Below are positions 15,822 to 23,664 of a stretch of DNA of 64,000 nt, in pieces. The stretch is from the IMG/VR virus record IMGVR_UViG_3300042691_053984, positions 62,001 to 126,000 of that record. One strand, given 5' to 3'. Source of the stretch: a virus. Made by a program: the position numbers and the translations under genes. The first letter of the stretch is position 1; each line of letters begins with the position of its first letter. Under the pieces are notes generated by a model. That model searched no databases and was not told where the DNA came from. It saw only the letters and a list, made by a program, of their open reading frames with translations.

Positions 15822-17734
15822 CTTTCACCTCTTGTCATTACCAGTGGTTGTTGCCTAAACACCACAATGTGTGGTGTACGTGTGAAACCATCCCACTTTC
15901 GGTGCCAAATCCAGCCACCGGTCTTTTCAGCGAGAGATCTTGCCCGTTCTGTCAGCATCTCATCAGTCACCTGAGACCAAGCAGCGTCAAACATCATATT
16001 GTTTTGAGCGGTGTCAGAAGTGTCCTTACCCCACAGACCATTCCAGTGATTTTGCCAGTAATCTCTGTATAACTTCATCTTTCTTGGAAGATCATACCAA
16101 GAATAGTGAAACACACAAGGGATGTTCGTTGCAACCTGATTGAACCAGTCTTGGTACTGCAATAATGCCTCGGTTGATCCTTGCATTGCCGCAATCCTAA
16201 CTTGCTCTGCGTCGTGAGAATAGAAGCTTAAGTGAGGAATTCTTTCTCCTGACTTTGCATCAATCATGTCGCAACCGTCGGTACCCTCTTTGGCCATTTG
16301 ACGGCCCTCAGAATCAATTGTCCTTAATTCAAGTGGTATTCCATGGGTGATATTTTTCTTATTCCTAGACAACCTCCATTTCCATGGTTGGATGTCAACT
16401 CTTGTCTTGTCAGGGCCACCCCAGTACTCTATCACTGGCAACGAGATCAGATCAACCTCCTTTGGGAAGGACTGACAAAGAATTATCACTTTTTCACAGT
16501 CTTCTTCGTGAACCACTTCATCTGAGTCCATTTGCCAACAAAAATTACCAGTGCACATTGCACGAGCTTCTGCTTTTTGCATTCCGTCGTAGACAGCGTG
16601 ACGTGGATTATCCCAATCTCTTGGTACTTGCTTGATTTTTACCCGTGGGTCTTTTTGTGAAAGCGAAACCAGAAGTTCCCATGTGCCATCGGTGGAGCCT
16701 CCGTCAACAATGCAAACTTCTTCACAGAATCCCAACATCGATTCGATCGATTGTTGAAATGGATATTGTTGTTTTATGGCGTTGTACGTTGTAGTGTACC
16801 CAGAGACGCTAGGCTTGAAGTTCATGATCTTTCCAATCGAGCTCCAAAACATTTGTCTTGATGACACAAGATAATCGTTGATGGAGTCTAGATCGTCAGT
16901 ATTAAACCATTCTTCGTCTTTATGTTGAACATTTTCATTTAGTTGTAACTTACAACCTAACAATTTTGCTTCAATCACCATTCTTGGGCAGGTGTCTTTG
17001 CCTGCAGGCAGATAAACAAAGCCTTCCGCCGCTGACAATTTTGCAATTACTTGATCATACGGAACGTTCCACACAACTTCAAATTGCTTATTGTTTTCTT
17101 CACACCACTGCTTGGCTGAATCAAACCCTTTGACCCAAGAATTAGATCCCAACACAATCCAACCACTTCTTTCTTGGGGAGGAATTTTATCACGTAAGAA
17201 CCTCATCATACCAAGTGTAGACTGGCTAAAAACGCTAGAAAGCACGATGTTATCTTTTTCACCCAAGAAAGGAAATAACTTCAAGTAATGAAGCTTCTGT
17301 CCCTCCGACATCCAGTAGATGGATTGGGCTCCGAAAAAGAAAGACGATACAATCTTTCCATTCATGTTTTCGCTACAATCACAGTCACTTCCAGTCTCTG
17401 ATTTATGTTTCTCTGGAGATCTGAATCTACAGTACTTATAGTCATATTCTAAAATTGAATATTTCAAGTTCCCAATTATGCTGGGGATTAACTCTGCATT
17501 AAGAGAGGCAAAATTTCCAAAGATCCAAAATCTGTCAAACCCTTGCTTCAATAAATCTAACGTCACAAATTTTGACTTGATTTTGAAGACGTTAAAGGGA
17601 CTTGATTCAATCAAAGCCTGAGTTGTCAACTCAGCGCCTCCGACGTAATCTTCGACAAATAAATCAGCAACCAGGATTATCTGGGCATCTTGAGGGATCT
17701 TTGCGCCAAACTGAAATACTGGATTTGAGAACAT
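15818..17734 (-). CDS. Two-domain glycosyltransferase (GT-B-like N-terminus plus GT2 C-terminus)
   Basis: First gene of the leftward operon. The N-terminal half (to about residue 310) is GT-B-like: ADLFVEDYVGGAELTTQALI, WIVLGSNSWVKGFDSAKQWC and GFVYLPAGKDTCPRMVIEAK. The C-terminal half is a GT2 domain: EVCIVDGGSTDGTWELLVSL, then ARAMCTGNFCWQMDSDEVVH with the DSD metal motif. The fused protein could add two successive sugars or be a transferase with a degenerate partner domain. The open frame extends to 17788, but the ATG at 17734 has AGAGG six bases upstream. A transcript from the late-promoter-like motif at 17800-17807 would start almost on the 17788 codon, so 17734 is preferred (638 residues). 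Confidence 0.82.
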   Translation of the reverse strand: MFSNPVFQFGAKIPQDAQIILVADLFVEDYVGGAELTTQALIESSPFNVFKIKSKFVTLDLLKQGFDRFWIFGNFASLNAELIPSIIGNLKYSILEYDYKYCRFRSPEKHKSETGSDCDCSENMNGKIVSSFFFGAQSIYWMSEGQKLHYLKLFPFLGEKDNIVLSSVFSQSTLGMMRFLRDKIPPQERSGWIVLGSNSWVKGFDSAKQWCEENNKQFEVVWNVPYDQVIAKLSAAEGFVYLPAGKDTCPRMVIEAKLLGCKLQLNENVQHKDEEWFNTDDLDSINDYLVSSRQMFWSSIGKIMNFKPSVSGYTTTYNAIKQQYPFQQSIESMLGFCEEVCIVDGGSTDGTWELLVSLSQKDPRVKIKQVPRDWDNPRHAVYDGMQKAEARAMCTGNFCWQMDSDEVVHEEDCEKVIILCQSFPKEVDLISLPVIEYWGGPDKTRVDIQPWKWRLSRNKKNITHGIPLELRTIDSEGRQMAKEGTDGCDMIDAKSGERIPHLSFYSHDAEQVRIAAMQGSTEALLQYQDWFNQVATNIPCVFHYSWYDLPRKMKLYRDYWQNHWNGLWGKDTSDTAQNNMMFDAAWSQVTDEMLTERARSLAEKTGGWIWHRKWDGFTRTPHIVVFRQQPLVMTRGER

Positions 17735-17799
17735 AACGACCTCTTTTACGAAAATACTATTCTTTTTTCTGGGTCGTTGTTTAGTCAAAATTTAAAGAA

Positions 17800-17807
17800 T
17801 ATTTATT
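17800..17807 (-). promoter_or_regulatory. Late-promoter-like motif driving the glycan operon
   Basis: On the minus strand the sequence reads AATAAATA, matching the T4-type late promoter (TATAAATA) at seven of eight positions. It lies about 66 bases upstream of the chosen start of the first glycan gene and in the only non-coding gap (17735-17912) available to the whole 21-gene leftward operon. A T4-like late start site would fall some ten bases downstream, near 17790. The motif is short and in AT-rich DNA, so chance occurrence is possible. Confidence 0.4.
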
Positions 17808-17854
17808 TAAAATAGTGCTTGTACATTTCTACAAATTTGGAGAAATTAAGTCTG

Positions 17855-17873
17855 TAGCTAAATCTAGCTAAAT
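17855..17873 (+). repeat. Short tandem direct repeat in the divergent intergenic region
   Basis: TAGCTAAAT occurs twice, at 17855-17863 and 17865-17873, one base apart, followed immediately by a palindromic AAATAAATTTATTT. The pair sits between the two divergent transcription units (minus-strand glycan operon and plus-strand genes from 17913). A repeat with ten-base spacing is what a dimeric regulator site would look like, but it may simply be part of an AT-rich promoter region. Confidence 0.4.
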
Positions 17874-17912
17874 AAATTTATTTAAATTCTATCTGAAATA
17901 GAGGTTTTTCTT

Positions 17913-18467
17913 ATGGATAAGAAAATAGTAAAAGACATAGTTAGACCTCTGCAAAAAAAACAGCACCTGTATGCTGTGGCGTCGAGGCCTGCAGATGAAA
18001 CGTCTGCAGAAATCCTCCAGGACATTCAAAGAAAAGTAAATGAATCGTCAAATCTAAATTCAAAATTTGACGCTTTGATGTTTAAAGTCGAAAAGATAGA
18101 AGAAGAACAGTCAAAAGTATCAAAAACAGTGGGACTGATTCACAACGCTCTGTATGATCCAGATAACGGTCTTTTTTCAAGAATTGCAGCAGTTAAATCT
18201 ACACATTCAGAGGAGAAAGCCGACATAGAAAAACAACTGATTGAAATAAATGCATGGAAAAATCAATCAGAGAAAGATGAAAATCGTTCCTCGGCAGAGG
18301 GAAAAGAGATTCACAAAAAAGTTGAATCTCATCAGAACACTATTGAATCTCTTGAAAGATGGAAAGGCAACGTAAATTCATTGGGAAAGTGGACGCTTGC
18401 GGCAATTGCAGGTGGAACCATCACAATCATTTTTAGGGCAGTGTACGAACTTTTCATTGTTCAATGA
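17913..18467 (+). CDS. Coiled-coil protein with a C-terminal membrane anchor, function unknown
   Basis: I do not recognise this 184-residue protein. Residues about 20-145 are highly charged with heptad-like leucine, isoleucine and valine spacing (coiled coil). Residues about 158-180 (WTLAAIAGGTITIIFRAVYE) form one membrane segment near the C-terminus, so it is a tail-anchored type protein with most of its length in the cytoplasm. Size and layout resemble phage holin-like, spanin-like or membrane-tethering proteins, but no endolysin is nearby. The start has GAGG eight bases upstream. It is the first plus-strand gene after the divergent junction. Confidence 0.7.
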   Translation: MDKKIVKDIVRPLQKKQHLYAVASRPADETSAEILQDIQRKVNESSNLNSKFDALMFKVEKIEEEQSKVSKTVGLIHNALYDPDNGLFSRIAAVKSTHSEEKADIEKQLIEINAWKNQSEKDENRSSAEGKEIHKKVESHQNTIESLERWKGNVNSLGKWTLAAIAGGTITIIFRAVYELFIVQ

Positions 18468-18493
18468 CACCAGAAATGTGTTAAATTGTTGGA

Positions 18494-19726
18494 ATGAACT
18501 CAGAAGTTTTTACTGAAAATGACTTAAAAGTTGCAACAAAAGAACTGTTAAAAAACATCAAAAATCTACTCAAAGAAGTGGATTCTGTTGTTTTGACTGA
18601 CTCTAAAACCGGTTTGTCATTGTTGACAAAATATCAGTTCATGTTTGGTTGGAAACCGCGGTCTTTGTTACAAGCACGTTTGTATGAGCTCATACTGAGA
18701 CTTGCAGTCGATGCAGAAAAACTAGGCCCAGGGTCGTTTGATCGAGTGCTTGAGCGGTTATCTGAGCACCCGAATAATCTTACCAATGATTACAGTGATG
18801 ATTTTGATAATAAGGGACTGTCAACCGTTCCTGCGTCTCTCGCTGATCTTAAAACTTTCACCGAAGATTACTTCAAAAGTGCAGGAGAGCGTGCACATCA
18901 TATCTTCTTAGAGGCGCTTGATCTTGCCGGATTTGGGGGTAAAATTGTCGTAGAAAAGACACATGCCGGTGTTCCATCGGTTGAGCTTACTCATGGTTAT
19001 GCCTTTGACGTAAAACCTGCATGGGACGTTAATCTGAAGCTCGAAAATACCCGGATTTTTGTGATTGATGGATACGTAGAATCTGTCTCGGAAATTCATC
19101 ACCTGTTAGAATCGCAGGCCGTCAAGAAAGAAAACTCTGTCATATTTTTAAGAGGAATGTCTCAAGACGTGATTCACACCCTCAGGGTCAACTTTGACAG
19201 GGGGACTTTAACCGCAATTCCCGTAATCGTCAATTTTGACATTGAAGGCATCAATACGTTAAACGATGTGGCAATTATCACAGGTTGTGATGTTGTGTCA
19301 TCCAACAAGGGAAACCTAATAAGTTCCATTGACTACAACTCTGCAACAATTGTTGAGTCTGTGACTTTGTATCCTTCAAAGGTTGTGATTCAACATAAGA
19401 AAACTTCTTTGTCGATTGCAACACATGTGAATTTTTTGAAAAACAAAAGAATGGAAAAAAGTGCCGTAGAAGACATGGGGAAATTGTACGACAAAAGGAT
19501 TAGATCATTGACGCCAAATCAGGTGATCATTAGACTTTCTGACGACAAGGATTTCATTAAGACTTCACAGTCAATAGATCTTGCGCTACGTACCGTCAAG
19601 TCGTTAATAGAGTACGGAGTTTCAACAAAAAATAAGTTACCTGCAATGACTGAGTTCTCTACGCAAAAATATTTACGTTATTGCGTAGAGACTCTTTCAA
19701 ATTTAGGCGCTATTATTTGCGCTTAA
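18494..19726 (+). CDS. GroEL-like protein reduced to apical and intermediate domains
   Basis: A 410-residue protein. Residues about 130-300 follow the GroEL intermediate/apical sequence closely: GERAHHIFLEALDLAGFGGK, IVVEKTHAGVPSVELTHGYA and FDVKPA match the GroEL stretch from the helix before the apical domain to the GMQFDRGYLSP loop. NTRIFVIDGYVESVSEI, NSVIFLRGMSQDVIHTLRVN and DVAIITGCDVVSSNKG match later apical strands. Residues about 327-375 (DMGKLYDKRIRSL, IDLALRTVKSLIEYG) match the second intermediate segment. The ATPase motif GDGTTTAT of the equatorial domain is absent, the N-terminal 120 residues are unrelated in sequence, and the protein ends where GroEL's second equatorial part begins. 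It may bind substrates or the host GroEL ring. No GroES-like gene is in the window. Confidence 0.78.
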   Translation: MNSEVFTENDLKVATKELLKNIKNLLKEVDSVVLTDSKTGLSLLTKYQFMFGWKPRSLLQARLYELILRLAVDAEKLGPGSFDRVLERLSEHPNNLTNDYSDDFDNKGLSTVPASLADLKTFTEDYFKSAGERAHHIFLEALDLAGFGGKIVVEKTHAGVPSVELTHGYAFDVKPAWDVNLKLENTRIFVIDGYVESVSEIHHLLESQAVKKENSVIFLRGMSQDVIHTLRVNFDRGTLTAIPVIVNFDIEGINTLNDVAIITGCDVVSSNKGNLISSIDYNSATIVESVTLYPSKVVIQHKKTSLSIATHVNFLKNKRMEKSAVEDMGKLYDKRIRSLTPNQVIIRLSDDKDFIKTSQSIDLALRTVKSLIEYGVSTKNKLPAMTEFSTQKYLRYCVETLSNLGAIICA

Positions 19727-20846
19727 GTATTTCGCTTAAGGCTTTTTTGTCAATTGAGACCGTGATCATTCCTTTTTCCATTGCTTCGGTTAATTTGCCT
19801 TGAGATGCAAGCCATTGCATGATATTCTTCGTGGTGTTCATTGCAAATGATGAACGTCCAAGTTTTAAATCAACTCTTGCTTTGTCGATTAAAGCATCTA
19901 ATAATGGCGAATCAGGAGAGATTTTTTCCGGTGTCAGTGGTTTCTGAGGTTGTTCCACGTTTCGTGGGGGAGGAATCGGTCGCATCTCTCGAGCTGTGGG
20001 TTTGTAATCTTCATCGTCGGCAAACGAAAAATCATCCGTATCATCCAGTAATGACTTCGGATTTTTTGCGCCATAAGTGGGCCCACCCGTCTTCTTTGTA
20101 TTTTTTGATGGTTTGTCTACGTCAACAAAAACATCATCATCTTCCACAGATCCGATTACGCTTCCCAACTCATTTTCAATTGAAGGACCTTGCTCCCACT
20201 CTGCAATCATCTTCTGTACATCTTTCATTGACATGTGCATAATAGCACTTGTCATAATTTCATCAATGTCTTCGTTAAATTTTTTGTCAGCCGGATTTCC
20301 AAATCTAAAAAATTTTAATAAACCACTTGCAATATTTTTGACTGCATTTTTTGCCGTTTGCCAAGTGCTTGACTCCGCTGGAGAAAATGCGGTCATCAAA
20401 ACAGTCTTTAAGCTTTCAGACCCAACGTCCTCGAGGTATCTTGTCTCTCTTTCATCAGCAAGATACTTTATCTTTTCATTTGAATTTTTTATTTCTGTAA
20501 ATTTTCTACGTCCAAAAAAGTTGTTAAAAATGGTATTTAATTGACTTATACCCTGTTCAAGAACTGCAAGAAACGCACCTGCCGCGATGACGCTGCCGGT
20601 AAACTCTTTTTCGTTACCTCCTGCTTCAATTGCATTAAGGTGTTTGTCTATTTCAACCTCAAGAGCAGCCTTATAGGTTCCTGAAATTCTAATGCTTTTT
20701 AAAAACTCAAGTTTTTCTCTGTAGTTTTCTGCATCATCTAAAATCTTGGTTTCAATTCTTTCAACAAGAAGAACGCTTCTTTTGAATTCTTCCTTCAGAA
20801 GAAGCTCTTTTTTTGTCTCATAGTTTTCTTTTAGCGTTCTTGTCAT
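19713..20846 (-). CDS. Unknown protein, paralogue of the adjacent minus-strand gene
   Basis: I do not recognise this protein (377 residues from the ATG at 20846, which has GAGG five bases upstream; the frame extends to a TTG at 20888). It is paralogous to the next gene: both start with TLKE(S/N)YE, both have a central hydrophobic region, and both end with a short domain, here MQWLASQGKLTEAMEKGMIT. A disordered proline- and acid-rich linker (about residues 230-310) precedes that domain. It overlaps the chaperonin-like gene on the other strand by 14 bases at the 3' ends. The modular head-linker-tail layout suggests a structural or virion-associated protein, but this is inference. Confidence 0.6.
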   Translation of the reverse strand: MTRTLKENYETKKELLLKEEFKRSVLLVERIETKILDDAENYREKLEFLKSIRISGTYKAALEVEIDKHLNAIEAGGNEKEFTGSVIAAGAFLAVLEQGISQLNTIFNNFFGRRKFTEIKNSNEKIKYLADERETRYLEDVGSESLKTVLMTAFSPAESSTWQTAKNAVKNIASGLLKFFRFGNPADKKFNEDIDEIMTSAIMHMSMKDVQKMIAEWEQGPSIENELGSVIGSVEDDDVFVDVDKPSKNTKKTGGPTYGAKNPKSLLDDTDDFSFADDEDYKPTAREMRPIPPPRNVEQPQKPLTPEKISPDSPLLDALIDKARVDLKLGRSSFAMNTTKNIMQWLASQGKLTEAMEKGMITVSIDKKALSEILKRK

Positions 20847-20884
20847 TTTGTCCTCATATTTCCTTAAGTATATAAGCAAAAGCC

Positions 20885-21892
20885 TCAAAGAAGCTGTGAA
20901 AGTTTTTTGTTAAATTTGATTTTTATTACACCTCTTTCAAGAGCTTCCACCAATTTTCCTTTGCTATTTAACCACATTAAAAAGTGCAAATGAGGTTTTT
21001 GATTTTTTAATGCTTTTTCATCTTCAGGCAGGTCTTTTCTCTTTATATTTAGGTACTCATTTTCCAACTTTTGGAGTTTGGTAGCGCTAAGTAATTTCCC
21101 CCCACCGGCTTCCGAACCTTGAGGCGGTGCACCCGTTGGACCACCCGCGGCAGCCCCGCCTCGAGTAGCTGCGGCTCCTCCTCTTACCGGACCACCTGCA
21201 GCGGCACCACCTCTTGCTGGACCACCCGCGGCAGGTGCACCACCACCACTTTCAGCCGCCGCCGTGGTAATTGCTCCACCTGCGGCCGACAAAAGCTCAG
21301 TATCGTCAATGTTGATGTAACTATTTGCCATTTCAACTACGTCACCAACAGCCATTTCCATCAATGAATTTGCAATCAATTTTCCGGTATTTTCAAATAC
21401 AGTTCCACCCGTAAAGAACTTTTTAATCTTTTTTCCAAGGTCGTCTTTTGATTTTTTGTCAAATAGATCAATCAGCGCTTCTTTGAATTTTTCTTCTCCT
21501 CCGTCAAATCTATTTTCTGCATAATCTTTTAACTTAGCGCCAGTCTCTGGTGCCACTGCTCCAATCTTCAAAGTTAATTTGAGAAATTTTGGAAGATTTT
21601 TTACGCCTTTTTGAAAAGAGTTGAGAAAGTGAACTGCTGCCGCAAAATCATCTTTGCCTTTGACTTTTTTAAAAAATTTAATGGGATTTATTCCGGAGTC
21701 TAACGCTGAAGAAGCATTGGAAACGCTTTGTACGTAACTACCAACCAGTTGCTTCAACTCACGGCCAAGTCCACGTAAATTTTGTATATCTTTTAAACGT
21801 TTGACTAACTTGTCAAGCTTGTCCAGTTGCTTTAGGTCAATTGCCTCAAGAATCAAACTTCCATGCTCATAGCTTTCTTTCAAAGTTTGCAT
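20885..21892 (-). CDS. Unknown protein with Gly/Ala/Pro-rich linker, paralogue of the downstream gene
   Basis: A 335-residue protein that begins MQTLKESYEHGSLILEAIDL. It has an N-terminal helical domain to about residue 200, a low-complexity linker of G, A, P and R (about residues 204-265, encoded at 21098-21283), and a C-terminal block FLMWLNSKGKLVEALERGVI shared with its paralogue (19713-20846). The segment IANSLMEMAVGDVVEMANSY also has a counterpart in the paralogue. A good ribosome site (AAGGA, eight bases) precedes the ATG. The two genes form a minus-strand island inside plus-strand genes. Function unknown. Confidence 0.6.
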   Translation of the reverse strand: MQTLKESYEHGSLILEAIDLKQLDKLDKLVKRLKDIQNLRGLGRELKQLVGSYVQSVSNASSALDSGINPIKFFKKVKGKDDFAAAVHFLNSFQKGVKNLPKFLKLTLKIGAVAPETGAKLKDYAENRFDGGEEKFKEALIDLFDKKSKDDLGKKIKKFFTGGTVFENTGKLIANSLMEMAVGDVVEMANSYINIDDTELLSAAGGAITTAAAESGGGAPAAGGPARGGAAAGGPVRGGAAATRGGAAAGGPTGAPPQGSEAGGGKLLSATKLQKLENEYLNIKRKDLPEDEKALKNQKPHLHFLMWLNSKGKLVEALERGVIKIKFNKKLSQLL

Positions 21893-21961
21893 AATTCCAT
21901 TCCTTATGTTTTACTCTTACACTAAATATGTAATTAATCTTCTTAAGAAGGAAAAATATAC

Positions 21962-22225
21962 ATGCACAAAGACAAGATCATCAAGGCGTCTTGGAATCAC
22001 TTTGAGGGCGCAAAGAACATTCTCATCAATAATATTCTCACTGCTGTGAGGGATCAAAAGATTAAAATCGACAACACTGAACTAAATCAGTTAGTGTTTT
22101 TGATGACAACTTCTCTTGAAGAGGGATATCATAAAGGATACAAGACATTTGACAGAGAGTTAACGTCTTGCCTCGCAGATACAAGCAAGTCGCAACCAAA
22201 GGTAGCTCAGTCGAAAAAAAACTGA
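21962..22225 (+). CDS. Small unknown protein
   Basis: An 87-residue, mostly helical and charged protein with no recognised motif. The start follows an AAGAAGGA element about nine bases upstream and lies in the divergent gap opposite the minus-strand gene pair. It is the first of four short genes (to 23639) that read as one plus-strand operon ending in the ClpP-like gene. Nothing in the sequence indicates function. Confidence 0.6.
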   Translation: MHKDKIIKASWNHFEGAKNILINNILTAVRDQKIKIDNTELNQLVFLMTTSLEEGYHKGYKTFDRELTSCLADTSKSQPKVAQSKKN

Positions 22226-22265
22226 GAATTCTTGGTAAGATTTTATCTTTATTTAAAGTTGGATC

Positions 22266-22739
22266 ATGATGTCAACTGGTGTAAAACACTTAGTTAAATG
22301 TCGTTGCGTTTTACCGCAATTTAAAAGTTTACATGAACCTCCAGTTCATCAATTTGTCGTCTTTTCCGTCGTTGATGATTCAGACAAGGTTCAAATCAAG
22401 TTTGCTCAATGTAATAATTGCGGTGTGATTCACAAAGTGACAGACATATGCAGGTCTGAAATCTTGATGAATAAAGAGGACATGGGTTCGCTATTGAGCA
22501 TTAACGACATTAGTCAAGGTCTACCTCAAAATCTGGTCAAGATTCTTGAATCCAACAGTTGTGACCTTCCCACGTGGGAAGCATGCAGTTTCATTGTTGA
22601 AAACAAGCAATGGGGAAACTTTGTCGTGTTAACCACCGACGCTGAGCACGGAACGAGGCAAGGAAAATACGTGCAAATAATTGGTGAAAATATGTTTAAG
22701 GTAAATACATTCACTCGTGAAGAGTTTATTAAGGGATAA
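22266..22739 (+). CDS. Putative zinc-binding protein of unknown function
   Basis: A 157-residue protein with Cys pairs near the N-terminus (KCRCVLPQF at about residue 11, then CNNCGVIHKVTDIC at about 57-70), consistent with a zinc knuckle or ribbon. The second half (WGNFVVLTTDAEHGTRQGKY) has a beta-rich pattern. Two in-frame ATG codons (22266 and 22269) are possible starts. It sits three bases before the next gene, so it is in the same operon. I do not recognise a family. Confidence 0.6.
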   Translation: MMSTGVKHLVKCRCVLPQFKSLHEPPVHQFVVFSVVDDSDKVQIKFAQCNNCGVIHKVTDICRSEILMNKEDMGSLLSINDISQGLPQNLVKILESNSCDLPTWEACSFIVENKQWGNFVVLTTDAEHGTRQGKYVQIIGENMFKVNTFTREEFIKG

Positions 22740-22741
22740 GG

Positions 22742-22999
22742 ATGAATCAAGTTCAACTCTACGGACAGATGCAGTCAGAGAAGACTGCGGAAGAGAATAG
22801 GACAGTCAGGGACATTGTCAAAGAAATATCTAACTTTGGAATCAATGAAAGGCAGAGGTGGTTGATAATCTATCAACTTGCCCTGGAGTTTGAAAACGTT
22901 GATGACCTGAGAGAGGTCACGTCTTTTATCAAAGAGTACAAGGGTAGCGAATTGTTTTTATCAAGCAAGGAAGTGTTAGATGGGTCGTTCAACAAATAA
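22742..22999 (+). CDS. Small unknown protein upstream of the ClpP-like gene
   Basis: An 85-residue helical protein (segment NERQRWLIIYQLALEFENVD) without a recognised motif. It follows the zinc-binding gene by two bases with GGATAAGG ahead of its ATG, and its 3' end overlaps the ClpP-like gene by 20 bases, so the two are probably translationally coupled. It might be a partner or adaptor of the protease, but only the gene order suggests this. Confidence 0.6.
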   Translation: MNQVQLYGQMQSEKTAEENRTVRDIVKEISNFGINERQRWLIIYQLALEFENVDDLREVTSFIKEYKGSELFLSSKEVLDGSFNK

Positions 23000-23639
23000 T
23001 ACAAACAGCGCAATCTCGGTCAGGGGACCCTCCGCTTCACCTGAAGACATGCTGATGCAGTCACTGATTGTTCAGCATGATAATGTTAGAATTGTGGTTC
23101 TCCACGGCGATGTAAATGAGCACACAATCTCACATGTCATTGTCCAGCTTCTGCAACTTGCAAACCAAAATCACAAGCCGATTCACCTTGTCATCTCTAC
23201 TTATGGAGGCTCGGTGGACGAAATGTTCTCCCTGTACGACACGATCAAATTCTTGCCGTGTCCGGTTCACACCATCGCCCTTGGTAAGGTAATGTCCGCT
23301 GGTGTGTTGTTGTTGGCCTCAGGTGTCAAAGGCAAAAGGTTGATCGGTCGATCTGCCCGTATCATGATCCATCCTATCTCTGGTGGATTGTACGGAAACG
23401 TGTTTGAGGCACTCAATGAGGTGAAGGAGCACGAAAGATTGCAGCGTCTCATGGCAGACGCACTTCTTAAGGAGACAAAGATGTCAGCCGAAGAGATCGA
23501 GAAGATCATGAAGGCGGGACACGACTGTTACCTTACACCGGAAGAGGCGATTAAGATGGGAATCGTGGACGGTTACATTGGCGATGATTCCATATCTGCA
23601 ATGACGTCTGAGAAGAAAAAGTCAAAACGAGCCAAGTGA
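22980..23639 (+). CDS. clpP: ClpP-like serine protease
   Basis: A 219-residue ClpP homologue. The catalytic triad can be placed: Ser106 in GKVMSAGVLLLASG, His131 in ARIMIHPISGG and Asp182 in AGHDCYLTPEEA. The oxyanion-hole motif GGSVDEMFSLYDTI follows IHLVISTYGG, and the C-terminal helix ends in a basic KKKSKRAK tail. ClpP forms a barrel that normally needs an AAA+ unfoldase (ClpX or ClpA); none is encoded in this window, so it would have to use a host ATPase or act on small or unfolded substrates. Several T4-like aquatic phages carry such genes. The start has AAGGAAG seven bases upstream. Confidence 0.9.
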   Translation: MGRSTNNTNSAISVRGPSASPEDMLMQSLIVQHDNVRIVVLHGDVNEHTISHVIVQLLQLANQNHKPIHLVISTYGGSVDEMFSLYDTIKFLPCPVHTIALGKVMSAGVLLLASGVKGKRLIGRSARIMIHPISGGLYGNVFEALNEVKEHERLQRLMADALLKETKMSAEEIEKIMKAGHDCYLTPEEAIKMGIVDGYIGDDSISAMTSEKKKSKRAK

Positions 23640-23664
23640 TTCTTGTAAATTGAGGTTGTTATAG

